Positions 7,569 through 16,344 of a DNA stretch of 64,000 bases are shown one piece after another. Under the pieces are notes generated by a model. That model had not been told where the DNA came from, ran no database searches, and was given only the letters and a program-made list of their open reading frames with translations. The first letter of the stretch is position 1, and every line of letters starts with the position of its first letter. The translations under genes and the position numbers were made by a program. This DNA is from Embleya scabrispora (lineage in GTDB: Bacteria; Actinomycetota; Actinomycetes; Streptomycetales; Streptomycetaceae): assembly GCF_002024165.1 (NCBI RefSeq), contig NZ_MWQN01000004.1:868001-932000 (forward strand), given 5' to 3'.

Positions 7569-8573
7569 ATGGCCCCCACAGCCCGCACCGGGACCGACGC
7601 CTCGGTGCCACGCTTGCCCCACCATGTCGTCGTCCTGGCCCAACCCGGCGTCCTGGCCCTCGACTTCGGCATCCCGATCCAGGCCTTCGGCGACTGGGAG
7701 GGGAGCCCGTACCGGGTCACCGTCTGCACCGAGCACCCCGGCCCCGTCCCGATCCACGGCGGCCCGTCGCTGCTCGTCGACCGCGGTCTGGACGCCCTCG
7801 CCGACGCCGACACGATCGTCGTGCCCGGCCTGGTCCCGCCCGACCCCCCGTCGCCGCCGCTGCGCACCGCCCTCGCCGAGGCCGCCGCCCGAGGCGCCCG
7901 CATGGTGTCGATCTGCACCGGCGCGTTCGTCCTTGCCGGCGCGGGGCTGCTGGACGGCCGTCGCGCCACCACCCACTGGCAACGCGCCGCCGAACTGGCC
8001 CACCGGTACCCGTCGGTGCGCATCGAGCCGCAGGTGCTCTACGTCGACGAGGGCGACGTACTGACCTCGGCGGGCGTGGCCGCAGGCATCGACCTGTGCC
8101 TGCACATCATCCGCGCCGATCTCGGCGCCGCGATCGCCAACCAGCGGGCCCGCGCCCTCGTCGCCGCGCCGCATCGCGCGGGCGGCCAGGCGCAGTACAT
8201 CGCCCACCCCACGCCGCCCGAACGCGGTGGCGGGCTCGACGGGTTGCGCGCCTGGGCGCTGCGGCACCTGGACGAACCGCTGACCGTCGACCTGCTGGCC
8301 CAACGCGCCCGGCTGTCCCGGCGCACCCTCATCCGCCGCTTCCACGAGGAGACCGGACTGGCGCCCATGCAGTGGTTGTCCGACGCCCGCGTGGACCGGG
8401 CCCGCGAACTCCTCGAAGGCTCCGACCTGTCCATCGCCGCCGTGGCCCGCCGATCCGGCCTCGGCACCCCCGCCAACCTGCGCACTCTCTTCAAACGCCG
8501 CCTCGGCGTACCTCCCAGCACCTACCGCGCCACCTTCGACACGGCCGCCCACCCCGCCCCGGGCACCTTGTAG
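7569..8573 (+). CDS. GlxA/FtrA-type AraC-family regulator
   Basis: 334 aa. Residues about 18-190 form a DJ-1/PfpI (class I amidotransferase-like) domain with the nucleophile-elbow cysteine C116 in SICTGAF. Residues about 225-320 form an AraC-type double helix-turn-helix (ARLSRRTLIRRFHEETGLAP and SIAAVARRSGLGT). Such proteins are transcription activators sensing small metabolites through the PfpI-like domain. It is divergent from the HD hydrolase with a gap of 43-71 bp, so it probably controls that gene and itself. Confidence 0.93.
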   Translation: MAPTARTGTDASVPRLPHHVVVLAQPGVLALDFGIPIQAFGDWEGSPYRVTVCTEHPGPVPIHGGPSLLVDRGLDALADADTIVVPGLVPPDPPSPPLRTALAEAAARGARMVSICTGAFVLAGAGLLDGRRATTHWQRAAELAHRYPSVRIEPQVLYVDEGDVLTSAGVAAGIDLCLHIIRADLGAAIANQRARALVAAPHRAGGQAQYIAHPTPPERGGGLDGLRAWALRHLDEPLTVDLLAQRARLSRRTLIRRFHEETGLAPMQWLSDARVDRARELLEGSDLSIAAVARRSGLGTPANLRTLFKRRLGVPPSTYRATFDTAAHPAPGTL

Positions 8574-8851
8574 CACCGGCCGGCCGACGAGTCCAGGCCC
8601 CACGCACTGCGACGCCGCTATCGGCAGCACGCTGCGTGACGTTCGATCACGGTGGTGCGGGCGGGGCGCGCGGCGGGCGGATTACGGCATTCGTGGCATG
8701 CCGTGGTCCGGCACGGCGCGCTTGCCTCCGAGTCGGTCGTCCCCCGTGTTGGACTCGGCGGCGTGGCGAGGCGGTGGGCGCGCGGACGCATGCGCGCGGC
8801 ATCGGTCGCGACCGGCATCGGCATCGGCGGCAGTCGTGGACAGGAGCGGTG

Positions 8852-9274
8852 ATGGCACGCGGCACACACATCGAGGATCGGGAGCACGGCCGGCGCTGTC
8901 CGCTGGGCGCCGCGTCGGCGCACCCGTGCGGCGGCCCGACCGACGAGCGCGGCGTGCCGATGCTGGGCCGCTCGCCGGCCGTCGGCGACGAGGACGGTCC
9001 GCCCGGGTGCGGGGTACACCTGGGCGAGGTGCTGGTGATGCGCGATCCGGATCTGTGGATCGGCGTACTCTTCGACGCGCCCACCGACCGGGTCGGCGAC
9101 TTCGACGGCGACGCCGGGGCGGTCGCGGAGTTCGCCGAACATCTCGCCCTCGACGTGGCCGACCAGCGCGTCGACGAACTCGACGACCGCGACGGCTTCG
9201 TCGCCCGCCCGGTGACCGCGGACGAACTCGACAGGGCGGTCGAATACGCCCTCGGCGCCATCGGCGTCGCGTAA
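8852..9274 (+). CDS. small acidic hypothetical protein
   Basis: 140 aa, family not recognised. The C-terminal two thirds are strongly acidic (DFDGDAG, VDELDDRDG) and predicted helical; the N-terminus has three Cys and several His (CPLGAASAHPCGG, GCGVHLGEV), which could bind a metal. GGAGCGG at 8843-8849 precedes ATG 8852. Codon third positions are G/C biased in this frame, supporting real coding. The 278 bp before it hold nothing I can identify. Confidence 0.6.
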   Translation: MARGTHIEDREHGRRCPLGAASAHPCGGPTDERGVPMLGRSPAVGDEDGPPGCGVHLGEVLVMRDPDLWIGVLFDAPTDRVGDFDGDAGAVAEFAEHLALDVADQRVDELDDRDGFVARPVTADELDRAVEYALGAIGVA

Positions 9275-9637
9275 TCACGGAAACCCGTACGGTAACCGAT
9301 CCGCCATCCTCGTTTCGGGACAACGGGCAAGGCACGCGCCCACGCCCCTTCCCGCGCCCCTCCCCCGGCCACCGCCGGCCCGCATCTCTCCGGCGGCTTC
9401 GGTGTCGACTGGCGATGCTCCGGACCAACCGCGAAGCTGGAAATCGGACCGGCATTCGGGTGCCCGTCGGGTGTGGCCGCCGAGCGGCGCACCGGTCACC
9501 GCCCGATTCCGGTCGCGCGAGACCACAGCGGCACTCAAGACCCGGCCGGCCGTCTCCCGTTCGGCCCGGGTCCGAAACAGCCCACCCGCTCGCGCCGGTT
9601 CGTCGCCGGGCGCGCCCGGGTGGCCGAAGGACTTCCG
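9275..9637. other. 363-bp stretch without identifiable gene
   Basis: I find no convincing ORF, RNA or strong inverted repeat here. It probably holds the promoter of the carboxylate-amine ligase operon, but no clear -35/-10 pair stands out. Confidence 0.5.
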
Positions 9638-10828
9638 ATGGCAGGTTCCTGCTTCACACGCCGGCAGCCCGAGTCCCCCAGCCGGTCCGCGACCGGGACC
9701 GCCGGCCGCAAAGCACCCTCCACCGTCGTGACGCCGACCCTGACGATGGGCGTCGAGGAGGAGTTCCTGCTCGTCGACGCCCGCACCGGCACCCCCGCCC
9801 CGCGCGCCGAACTCGTCCTGGCCAAGGTCGCCGACACGGACGCCACGCGCCTCGAAGCCACCCGCTACCAGGTGGAATCGGCCAGTCCCGTCGCGCACAC
9901 CGGACACGAACTGCGCGCCCATCTCCTGCGATCACGGCGCGACTGCACGGAGGCGGCCGCCGTGTACGGGTGTCGTCTCGTGGCCGGCGCCACGCCCGTG
10001 ATCGCACCCGGCCCGGAGCCGCTGCTCGTCGACGCCCCCAGACGGCACGACCAGTCGGCTCGATACGGCGCCCTGACCGACACGTTCGTCAATTGCGGCT
10101 GCCACGTCCACGTCGGCACCCTCGACCCGGAGACCGCCGTACAGGTGACCTGCCGGCTCCGCCCCTGGCTGCCCACCCTGATCGCGCTCGGCGCCAACTC
10201 GCCGTTCCGCGACGAACACGACACCGGGCACGCCAGTTGGCGCAACGTCGTCACCACCATGTGGCCCTGCTCCGGCATTCCGCCCCGACTGACCTCCGTG
10301 AGCGCCTATGAGCACACCGTCGCCGGCCTGATCACCACCGGCGCCATCAAGGATTCCAAGATGATCTATTGGGACGCCCGCCCGTCGGCGTCCTGGCCGA
10401 CGGTGGAGGTCCGGGCGCCGGACGTGGCGACCACGGTCGACGAGGCCGTGCTGCTCGCCGTCCTGGTGCGCGCGTTGGTCGCCGACGCGCTGATTGCGAT
10501 CCGCGCGGGCGAACCCGCCCCCGACATCCCGACGGAGGTCCTGGTCGCGGCCCGCTGGCGCGCCGCGAGGGACGGCCTCGAAGGCATGGCCGTACACCCC
10601 GCGAGCGGTGAACCGGTCCCGGCGAACACGATGGTCGACGCGCTGATCGAGCGGGTACGCGACCACCTGGACGCGGCGGGCGACCTTTCCCACGTCACCC
10701 GCACCCTCGCCCGTCTGCGCCGCGACGGTTGCGGGGCACGACGCCAACGCCTGGTCTTCGAGCGCCGGCACCGTTTCACCGACGTGGTCCGCTACCTCGC
10801 GGACGCCACCGAACAACAGGGCGGGTAG
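9638..10828 (+). CDS. YbdK-type carboxylate-amine ligase (GCS2 family)
   Basis: 396 aa. The N-terminal GVEEEFLLVD and the central NCGCHVHVG are signature motifs of the glutamate-cysteine ligase-2/YbdK family, which joins an amino acid carboxylate to an amine using ATP; E. coli YbdK has weak gamma-glutamylcysteine synthetase activity. About 36 extra N-terminal residues precede the conserved core. Ribosome site GAAGGA at 9626-9631 supports ATG 9638; ATG 9746 is a shorter alternative. It lies 106 bp upstream of the KamA-like gene on the same strand and may work with it to couple a rearranged amino acid (inference). Confidence 0.9.
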   Translation: MAGSCFTRRQPESPSRSATGTAGRKAPSTVVTPTLTMGVEEEFLLVDARTGTPAPRAELVLAKVADTDATRLEATRYQVESASPVAHTGHELRAHLLRSRRDCTEAAAVYGCRLVAGATPVIAPGPEPLLVDAPRRHDQSARYGALTDTFVNCGCHVHVGTLDPETAVQVTCRLRPWLPTLIALGANSPFRDEHDTGHASWRNVVTTMWPCSGIPPRLTSVSAYEHTVAGLITTGAIKDSKMIYWDARPSASWPTVEVRAPDVATTVDEAVLLAVLVRALVADALIAIRAGEPAPDIPTEVLVAARWRAARDGLEGMAVHPASGEPVPANTMVDALIERVRDHLDAAGDLSHVTRTLARLRRDGCGARRQRLVFERRHRFTDVVRYLADATEQQGG

Positions 10829-10934
10829 CCCCGGCGTGCGCGCCATCGGCAGCCCGCGCGCCGGCACGCGGCGCCGCTCCTTCTCCTCCGTCGAGTCATG
10901 AATCCACGAACCCTGACACCTCCGGGAGTCCCCC

Positions 10935-12356
10935 ATGTCGTCGATGCCCGCCACCATGCCCGCCGGCGAACGTTTCCGGGCCCTGGGACCGCATCATCTG
11001 GACGAGATCGCGGACCGTTACGGCCTGTCCGACGACATCCGCGAGACCGTCCGCGCGGTCGCGTGCGTGCTGCCGTTCCGGGTCAACGAGTACGTCCTGT
11101 CCAACCTCGTCGACTGGAACGACATCCCCGACGATCCGATCTTCCGGCTCGTCTTCCCGCAACGCGGCATGCTCGACCCGGCCGACGAACGCCGACTGGC
11201 CGAACTGGCCCGCGCGCCGGGCGCCAAGGCCGAACTGCAGTCCCTGGTACGGCACATCCGCGACGGCCTCAATCCGCATCCGTCGGGGCAGCGGCAACTC
11301 AACGTGCCGCACATGGGGGAGGCCGAGGTACGGGGGCTGCAACACAAGTACCGCCAGACGGTGCTCCACTTCCCCGGGCAGGGCCAGACCTGCCACGCCT
11401 ACTGCACGTACTGCTTCCGCTGGGCGCAGTTCGTCGGCGACCCCGACCTCCGCTTCGCGGCGCCGACTCCGGACGGGCTCCTGGCCTACCTGGCGGTGCA
11501 TCCCGAGGTCGAGGACGTCCTGGTCACCGGGGGCGATCCGTTGGTGATGTCCACCGAACGGCTGCGCGCGCACCTGGAGCCGATCCTGGGCGTCGAGACG
11601 GTGCGCACCATCCGCATCGGTACCAAGTCGCCCGCCTATTGGCCGCATCGGTTCGTCTCCGACCACGACGCCGACGACCTGCTGCGCCTGTTCGAAGAGG
11701 TGGTCGCCTCCGGGCGCAACATCGCCGTGATGGCGCACTTCAGCCATCCCCGCGAGTTGGAGTCCGAGCTCGCCCGCCGGGCCCTCGCCCGCATTCGCGG
11801 TACCGGCGCACTCGTGTACTGCCAGGCCCCGCTGATCGCGCACGTCAACGACGACGCGGCGGTGTGGGCTCGGTTGTGGCGGGCCGAACTGGCGTGCGGG
11901 GCGGTCCCGTACTACATGTTCGTCGAGCGCGACACCGGCCCGCACGACTACTTCGCGGTACCGCTGGCCCGAGCCGCGGAGATCTTCCGCGGCGCCTATC
12001 GCACGCTGCCCGGTCTGGCCCGCACGGTCCGCGGGCCGGTGATGTCGGCGACGCCGGGCAAGGTGCTCGTCGATGGAGTCGAGGAGGACGGGAGCGGCCG
12101 GTACTTCCGGTTGCGGATGCTCCAGGCTCGGGAACCGGCGCTGGTCGCCCGCCCGTTCCGGGCACGCTACGACGCCGGCGCCACCTGGCTCGACGATCTC
12201 GTGCTCGCCCCGGACACCCCCGCCGACATCGCGGCGGCGGTGGGCACATCCGGCCGCGACGGCACGAGCACCCCCGGCGCCCCGCGCGGGCCCGCCGGCC
12301 GGGCGCGGCGGCGGAGCGGGTACGACCTTCGACCGGCGGAGGCGAGGGGGCGATGA
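10935..12356 (+). CDS. KamA-family radical SAM aminomutase-like enzyme
   Basis: 473 aa. The radical-SAM cluster motif is CHAYCTYC (C153, C157, C160), followed by FRWAQF where classical lysine 2,3-aminomutases have TRRRF. A GGDPL motif follows near residue 200. A late SATPGKVLVDG fits the PLP-lysine segment of the aminomutases. LAM-family enzymes use SAM, a 4Fe-4S cluster and PLP to move an alpha-amino group to the beta carbon of lysine, glutamate or arginine. The FRWAQF variant marks a separate subfamily, so substrate is uncertain. The stop overlaps the start of a PLP aminotransferase (ATGA at 12353-12356): tight coupling suggests consecutive steps. GGGAG upstream at 10922-10926. Confidence 0.92.
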   Translation: MSSMPATMPAGERFRALGPHHLDEIADRYGLSDDIRETVRAVACVLPFRVNEYVLSNLVDWNDIPDDPIFRLVFPQRGMLDPADERRLAELARAPGAKAELQSLVRHIRDGLNPHPSGQRQLNVPHMGEAEVRGLQHKYRQTVLHFPGQGQTCHAYCTYCFRWAQFVGDPDLRFAAPTPDGLLAYLAVHPEVEDVLVTGGDPLVMSTERLRAHLEPILGVETVRTIRIGTKSPAYWPHRFVSDHDADDLLRLFEEVVASGRNIAVMAHFSHPRELESELARRALARIRGTGALVYCQAPLIAHVNDDAAVWARLWRAELACGAVPYYMFVERDTGPHDYFAVPLARAAEIFRGAYRTLPGLARTVRGPVMSATPGKVLVDGVEEDGSGRYFRLRMLQAREPALVARPFRARYDAGATWLDDLVLAPDTPADIAAAVGTSGRDGTSTPGAPRGPAGRARRRSGYDLRPAEARGR

Positions 12357-13627
12357 CCACCTGGTCCACGTCGCCCAACCTGGCGCTGAACGAGGTCGTG
12401 GATCGACGCCGGGCAGAGGGGGTGTCGATCGTGCACCTCGGGTTCGGTGAGTCCCGGCTGCCCGTCTTCGCCCCGCTCCTCGACCGGTTGCGGGCCGGGG
12501 CGCCGACCAACGCGTACGGCCCGGTGGCCGGTGACCTCGCGGTCCGCGCCGCGGTGGCCGGATACTTCGCCCGGCGCCGGTTGCCCACCGATCCGGAACA
12601 GGTCGTACTCGCGCCGGGAAGCAAACCGCTGTTGATGGCGCTCCAGCATGTCGTCCCGGGCGACGTGGTGTTGCCCCGGCCGTGTTGGAACTCCTACGCG
12701 CCCCAGGCGCGGTTGGCCGGCAAGACGCCGATCGGGGTGCCGATTCCTCGCGACTTCGGGGGAGTTCCCGATCCGGACGCTTTGCGGGCGCGCATCCGCG
12801 CCGCGCGGGCCGACGGGCTCGACCCGCGCATCGTGGTGTTCACCCTGCCGGACAACCCGACCGGAACACTCGCACCGCCGGACCTGGTGCGCCGGCTCTG
12901 CACGATCGCCGAGGCGGAGGACCTGTTGGTCGTCTCGGACGAGATCTACCGCGACGTCGTGCACGACCCGAAGGCCACCGAACTGCTCAGTCCGGCGGAG
13001 GTGGTCCCGGAACGCACCGTGGTGACCACGGGGTTGTCGAAGAGTCTGGCCCTGGGCGGATGGCGGATCGGCGCGGCACGTTTCCCGGCGGGCGCCCGAG
13101 GTGCCGGGATCCGGGCCGAAGTGGTCGCGGTGGCCAGCGAGTTGTGGTCGACCCTGGCCCGACCGATGCAGGAGGTCGCGCGGTACGTGTTCGAGGAACC
13201 TCCGGAGATCCGCGAGCGCCTGGCCGCGAGTGCCCGGCTGCACGGGGCGGTGGCCCGGGCGGTGTACGCGCTCGCGGTCGCGGCGGGCGCCGAGTGCCGG
13301 CCGCCGACGGGCGCGTTCTACGTCTACCCGGACTTCGAGCCGCTGCGCGGCCCGCTCGGCGCGCTCGGCGTCACCGACTCGGCGTCCCTGCAGCGCCGAC
13401 TGCTGGACGAGTGCGGCATCGCGGTGTTGGCGGGTCACCTCCTCGGCGACGACCCCGGCGCGCTGCGGTTCAAGGCCGCCACCAGCATGCTGTACGGCGG
13501 CACGATCGCCGAACAGGAGGCCGCCCTCGCGGATCCCGCCCCCACCGGACTCCCCCATGTCCGCGCCGGACTCGCCGCCATCGAGGCCGGCTTCGGCACA
13601 CTTGGCGGCCGCACGCCCGGCGGTTGA
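12353..13627 (+). CDS. class I/II PLP-dependent aminotransferase
   Basis: 424 aa, fold type I aminotransferase. Visible: LGFGESRLPVF substrate loop, NAYGPVAGDLAVRAAVAGYF, LPDNPTGT, SDEIYRD, and the Schiff-base lysine in TTGLSKSLALGGWRIG. It starts four bases inside the radical SAM gene, so both should be made together. Likely role: amination/deamination of the product or substrate of the KamA-like enzyme, for example a beta-amino or keto acid (inference). It ends 45 bp from a convergent regulator gene. Confidence 0.93.
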   Translation: MTTWSTSPNLALNEVVDRRRAEGVSIVHLGFGESRLPVFAPLLDRLRAGAPTNAYGPVAGDLAVRAAVAGYFARRRLPTDPEQVVLAPGSKPLLMALQHVVPGDVVLPRPCWNSYAPQARLAGKTPIGVPIPRDFGGVPDPDALRARIRAARADGLDPRIVVFTLPDNPTGTLAPPDLVRRLCTIAEAEDLLVVSDEIYRDVVHDPKATELLSPAEVVPERTVVTTGLSKSLALGGWRIGAARFPAGARGAGIRAEVVAVASELWSTLARPMQEVARYVFEEPPEIRERLAASARLHGAVARAVYALAVAAGAECRPPTGAFYVYPDFEPLRGPLGALGVTDSASLQRRLLDECGIAVLAGHLLGDDPGALRFKAATSMLYGGTIAEQEAALADPAPTGLPHVRAGLAAIEAGFGTLGGRTPGG

Positions 13628-13672
13628 ACACGCTGTAACCGAACACGCGGCGGCCGAACCCGGCCGTCCCGG

Positions 13673-14659
13673 TCAGTCCGCCGGCCGGCCGTCGGTCAGC
13701 CGGTCGCCCAGCGTGCTTCGGTGGTAGAGCACCCGGCGGCCGGCCCGGCTTCGGGTCACCAGGCCCGTGGCGTGCAGGACGCGCAGGTGTTGGGAGACCG
13801 CGCTCGGCGTGACGTCGAGCCGGTCGGCGATCTCGACACCGGCCATCGGCTCCGCGAGGAGGACGAGCAGTTCGGCCTTCGCGGCGCCGACGAGGCAGGC
13901 CAGGGCGCCGGCGTCGGGGACGGGTTCCCGGATCCACAGGCCGGCCACGCCGCGACTGGGATACACCAGCATCGGCGGTTCCTCCGCACTGAGCGGCGGC
14001 GCGGGTTTGTGCGCGAACACCGAAGGTACGAGGAGCAGTCCCCGACCGGCCGCCGCCACGTGGTGCCGGCCGATCATCCGGTCGATGTACAACACGCCGT
14101 TGTCCCAGCGCAGGTTCGGGTGCATGTCGGCGAACAACGACCGCGCGCCGCCGAGGGCCAGTTGCCGGGCGCGGTAGGTCATGTCGGCTTCGAGCAGGAG
14201 CCGGATCCGCGGCCACGTCGGGCGGATGGCGATCTCCCAGTAGTGCCGCAGCAGTTCGCAGATCCGATCGCGCAGCGCGGCCACCGCTTCGTCGTCCCCG
14301 GCGACCTCGCGCAGCGGGGCGGGGACCGGGTCCGGGGCATGTGTGTCGATCAGGTCGCGGCGGACCACGTCCGGGGACGTGCGCCGGACGGCGGCCAGTT
14401 CCTCGGCGAAGCTCGGCGCGAAGCCGCCGGGTCGCGGGGTCAGGTAGTCGGGGAGGGTGCGCCGGACCGCGACGAGGGACAGCAGCAGGTCCGTGTCGAG
14501 CCCGGCCAGTCGGTCGACCACCGACCTGCGCCACGGCAACAACCACGCGGACAATCCCGGCTCGCGCAACACCCGCAGGCTGCACACGGTTTCGTGCAGC
14601 GGCGAGAGGGCGAACCGCGTGTCGGCCAGATCCTCGACGCCGAGTTCGTAGCTGATCAT
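13673..14659 (-). CDS. ArsR-like winged-helix regulator (DUF5937 type)
   Basis: About 328 aa. The C-terminal 80 residues carry a winged helix: LLVLLAEPMAGVEIADRLDVTPSAVSQHLRVLHATGLV then a basic wing RSRAGRRVLYHRS. The N-terminal 240 residues match the DUF5937-type region seen in large actinobacterial ArsR-like regulators. GGAG five bases before ATG 14659 fixes the start over the upstream ATG 14680. It is divergent from the MFS pump with a 56-bp gap, the usual layout for a local repressor of an exporter. Confidence 0.9.
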   Translation of the reverse strand: MISYELGVEDLADTRFALSPLHETVCSLRVLREPGLSAWLLPWRRSVVDRLAGLDTDLLLSLVAVRRTLPDYLTPRPGGFAPSFAEELAAVRRTSPDVVRRDLIDTHAPDPVPAPLREVAGDDEAVAALRDRICELLRHYWEIAIRPTWPRIRLLLEADMTYRARQLALGGARSLFADMHPNLRWDNGVLYIDRMIGRHHVAAAGRGLLLVPSVFAHKPAPPLSAEEPPMLVYPSRGVAGLWIREPVPDAGALACLVGAAKAELLVLLAEPMAGVEIADRLDVTPSAVSQHLRVLHATGLVTRSRAGRRVLYHRSTLGDRLTDGRPAD

Positions 14660-14715
14660 TAAGCTCCACGCTACATCCATTGGCGCCGGCGTGGCGATGC
14701 CGTGGACTACCGGGC

Positions 14716-16011
14716 ATGACAGACACGGGCAACGACACCTCGCCCGGGCCCCGGAACGAGGTCCCCCACCCGCCGGATCCCGCTCCTTTCGCACGGCCCG
14801 ACGGGCCGGGAATGCCGCGCCGACTGGTCCTGATTCTGGCGCTGACCTGCGCCGTCGGCGTGGGCAACATCTACTTCCCGCAAGCGATCGTCCCGCTGAT
14901 CGCCGCCGGCCTGCACGAGTCGCCCGACACCACCGCCCTGGTGGTGACCGCGACCCAGATCGGTTACACCCTCGGGATCTTCCTGCTCGTACCGCTCGGC
15001 GACCGCCTCCCGAACCGCGCGCTCCTGGTCACCCTGCTCTCCGTCACCGCCGCCGGGCTGCTGCTCGCGGGCTGCGCGCCCGGTCTGAGCGTGCTCGTCG
15101 CCGCCGGAGTCGTGATCGGCGCCACCACCGTGGCCGCGCAGGTCGTCGGCCCGCTGGCGGCCGGACTGGTCGCCGCCGAACATCGCGCCACGATGATGGG
15201 CACCCTGCTCAGCGGCTCGATCGGCGGCATGCTGCTCGCCCGCACGTTCAGCGGCACGCTCGGCGAGGGGCTGGGCTGGCGCGCCCCGTACCTGGTGGCG
15301 GCGGTCGTGGTCGCGCTGCTCGCCGGCGCGCTCGCCCGGGCCCTGCCCGAGACCGAACCCGCCTCGCGCCAGGCGTACCCCGGCCTGCTCGCCGAGCCGC
15401 TGCGGCTGCTTCGGGCCGAGCCGGAACTGCGCCGCTCCTGCCTGTACCAGGCGACGATCTTCGCCGGCTTCTCCGCCGTGTGGACCTGCCTGACCCTCCT
15501 GCTCACCGGCCCCGCCTACCACCTGGGCGCCCAGGCGGTGGGGCTGCTCGCCCTGGTCGGCGCGGCGACCATGGTCTGCACCCCGCTCGCCGGACGCCTG
15601 GTGGACAGGCGCGGGTCCGATCCGGTCAACCTGATCTGCCTGCTCGGCGTGCTCGTCTCGGCCGCCGTCCTGGCCCCGGGCGCCCGGGGCGGCGTCTGGG
15701 GGCTGACCGCCCTGGTCGTCGGCACGCTGCTGCTCGACGTCGCGATGCAGTGCGGGATGGTCGCCAACCAGGCCCGGGTGTTCGCGCTGCGCCCCGACGC
15801 CCGCGGCCGACTCAACACGGCCTACATGACGTGCGCCTATCTCGCCGGCAGTGCCGGTTCCTGGCTCGGCGTCCGGGTGTACGGCCGGGCCGGGTGGCGG
15901 GGGGTGTGCGTACTCGTGGCGCTCCTGGCGGCCGTCGCACTGGCCCGGCACTGCGTGGCGCTGTCCCGCCGTCGCCCGGCCGCGGCCGCCCGCCGGCCGC
16001 TCACCAGGTGA
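14716..16011 (+). CDS. MFS transporter, drug/sugar exporter type
   Basis: About 431 aa with roughly twelve hydrophobic segments after a 35-residue Pro-rich cytoplasmic N-terminus. The cytoplasmic loop after TM2 reads PLGDRLPNR, the MFS motif A position (GxLaDrxGrr). A second half-repeat motif, PLAGRLVDRRGSDP, follows TM8. Probable proton-driven efflux; substrate unknown. It is likely controlled by the divergent ArsR-like regulator. ATG 14716 gives the standard N-terminus; ATG 14680 would overlap the regulator's upstream region. It overlaps the P450 remnant on the other strand by 11 bp. Confidence 0.9.
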   Translation: MTDTGNDTSPGPRNEVPHPPDPAPFARPDGPGMPRRLVLILALTCAVGVGNIYFPQAIVPLIAAGLHESPDTTALVVTATQIGYTLGIFLLVPLGDRLPNRALLVTLLSVTAAGLLLAGCAPGLSVLVAAGVVIGATTVAAQVVGPLAAGLVAAEHRATMMGTLLSGSIGGMLLARTFSGTLGEGLGWRAPYLVAAVVVALLAGALARALPETEPASRQAYPGLLAEPLRLLRAEPELRRSCLYQATIFAGFSAVWTCLTLLLTGPAYHLGAQAVGLLALVGAATMVCTPLAGRLVDRRGSDPVNLICLLGVLVSAAVLAPGARGGVWGLTALVVGTLLLDVAMQCGMVANQARVFALRPDARGRLNTAYMTCAYLAGSAGSWLGVRVYGRAGWRGVCVLVALLAAVALARHCVALSRRRPAAAARRPLTR

Positions 16012-16246
16012 CCGGCAACTCGGCGACCCCGTACACCGCCGACGAGGCCCGCAGACGCAGCCGCTCCGGCGGCACGGCACAGCTCAGGGTGGGAAACCGG
16101 CGCAGCGGCGCGGGGCCGGCGATGCCCGGTTGCGTACGGGCGAGTTGGGCGCCCAGGACACGGCGCGCGTCCTGGTCCCGGCTGACCAGCCACAGCGCGC
16201 TGCCGTCGGGTAACAAAACTTTGCGCAGCGGCTGTTCGGCGCGCAG
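16001..16246 (-). pseudogene. cytochrome P450 remnant, internal deletion
   Basis: In one open frame, residues typical of a P450 N-terminus (LRAEQPLRKVLLPDGSALWLV then SRDQDARRVL) run directly into residues typical of a P450 C-terminus (RFPTLSCAVPPERLRLR then SAVYGVAELPVTW, stop). Roughly 320 residues between them are gone, including the I helix, ExxR and the heme-ligand Cys loop, so it cannot bind heme. Both ends are in the same phase, so a single clean deletion explains it. A TTG inside (16216) could start a 71-aa peptide, but no function is expected. Confidence 0.8.
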
Positions 16247-16344
16247 TCCCCTACGCGCCGAGTCTGGACACGCCGTCGGCCCCGGCCTCGGCCCTCGGTC
16301 TCGGGCGAGGTCGGGGCCGGGGCCGGGACGGCGTGGGGGTGGGT

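Noticed and set aside
8618-9142. Minus-strand frame over the small acidic protein gene
   Set aside because: It has no motif or ribosome site, and third-position G/C bias favours the plus-strand frame.
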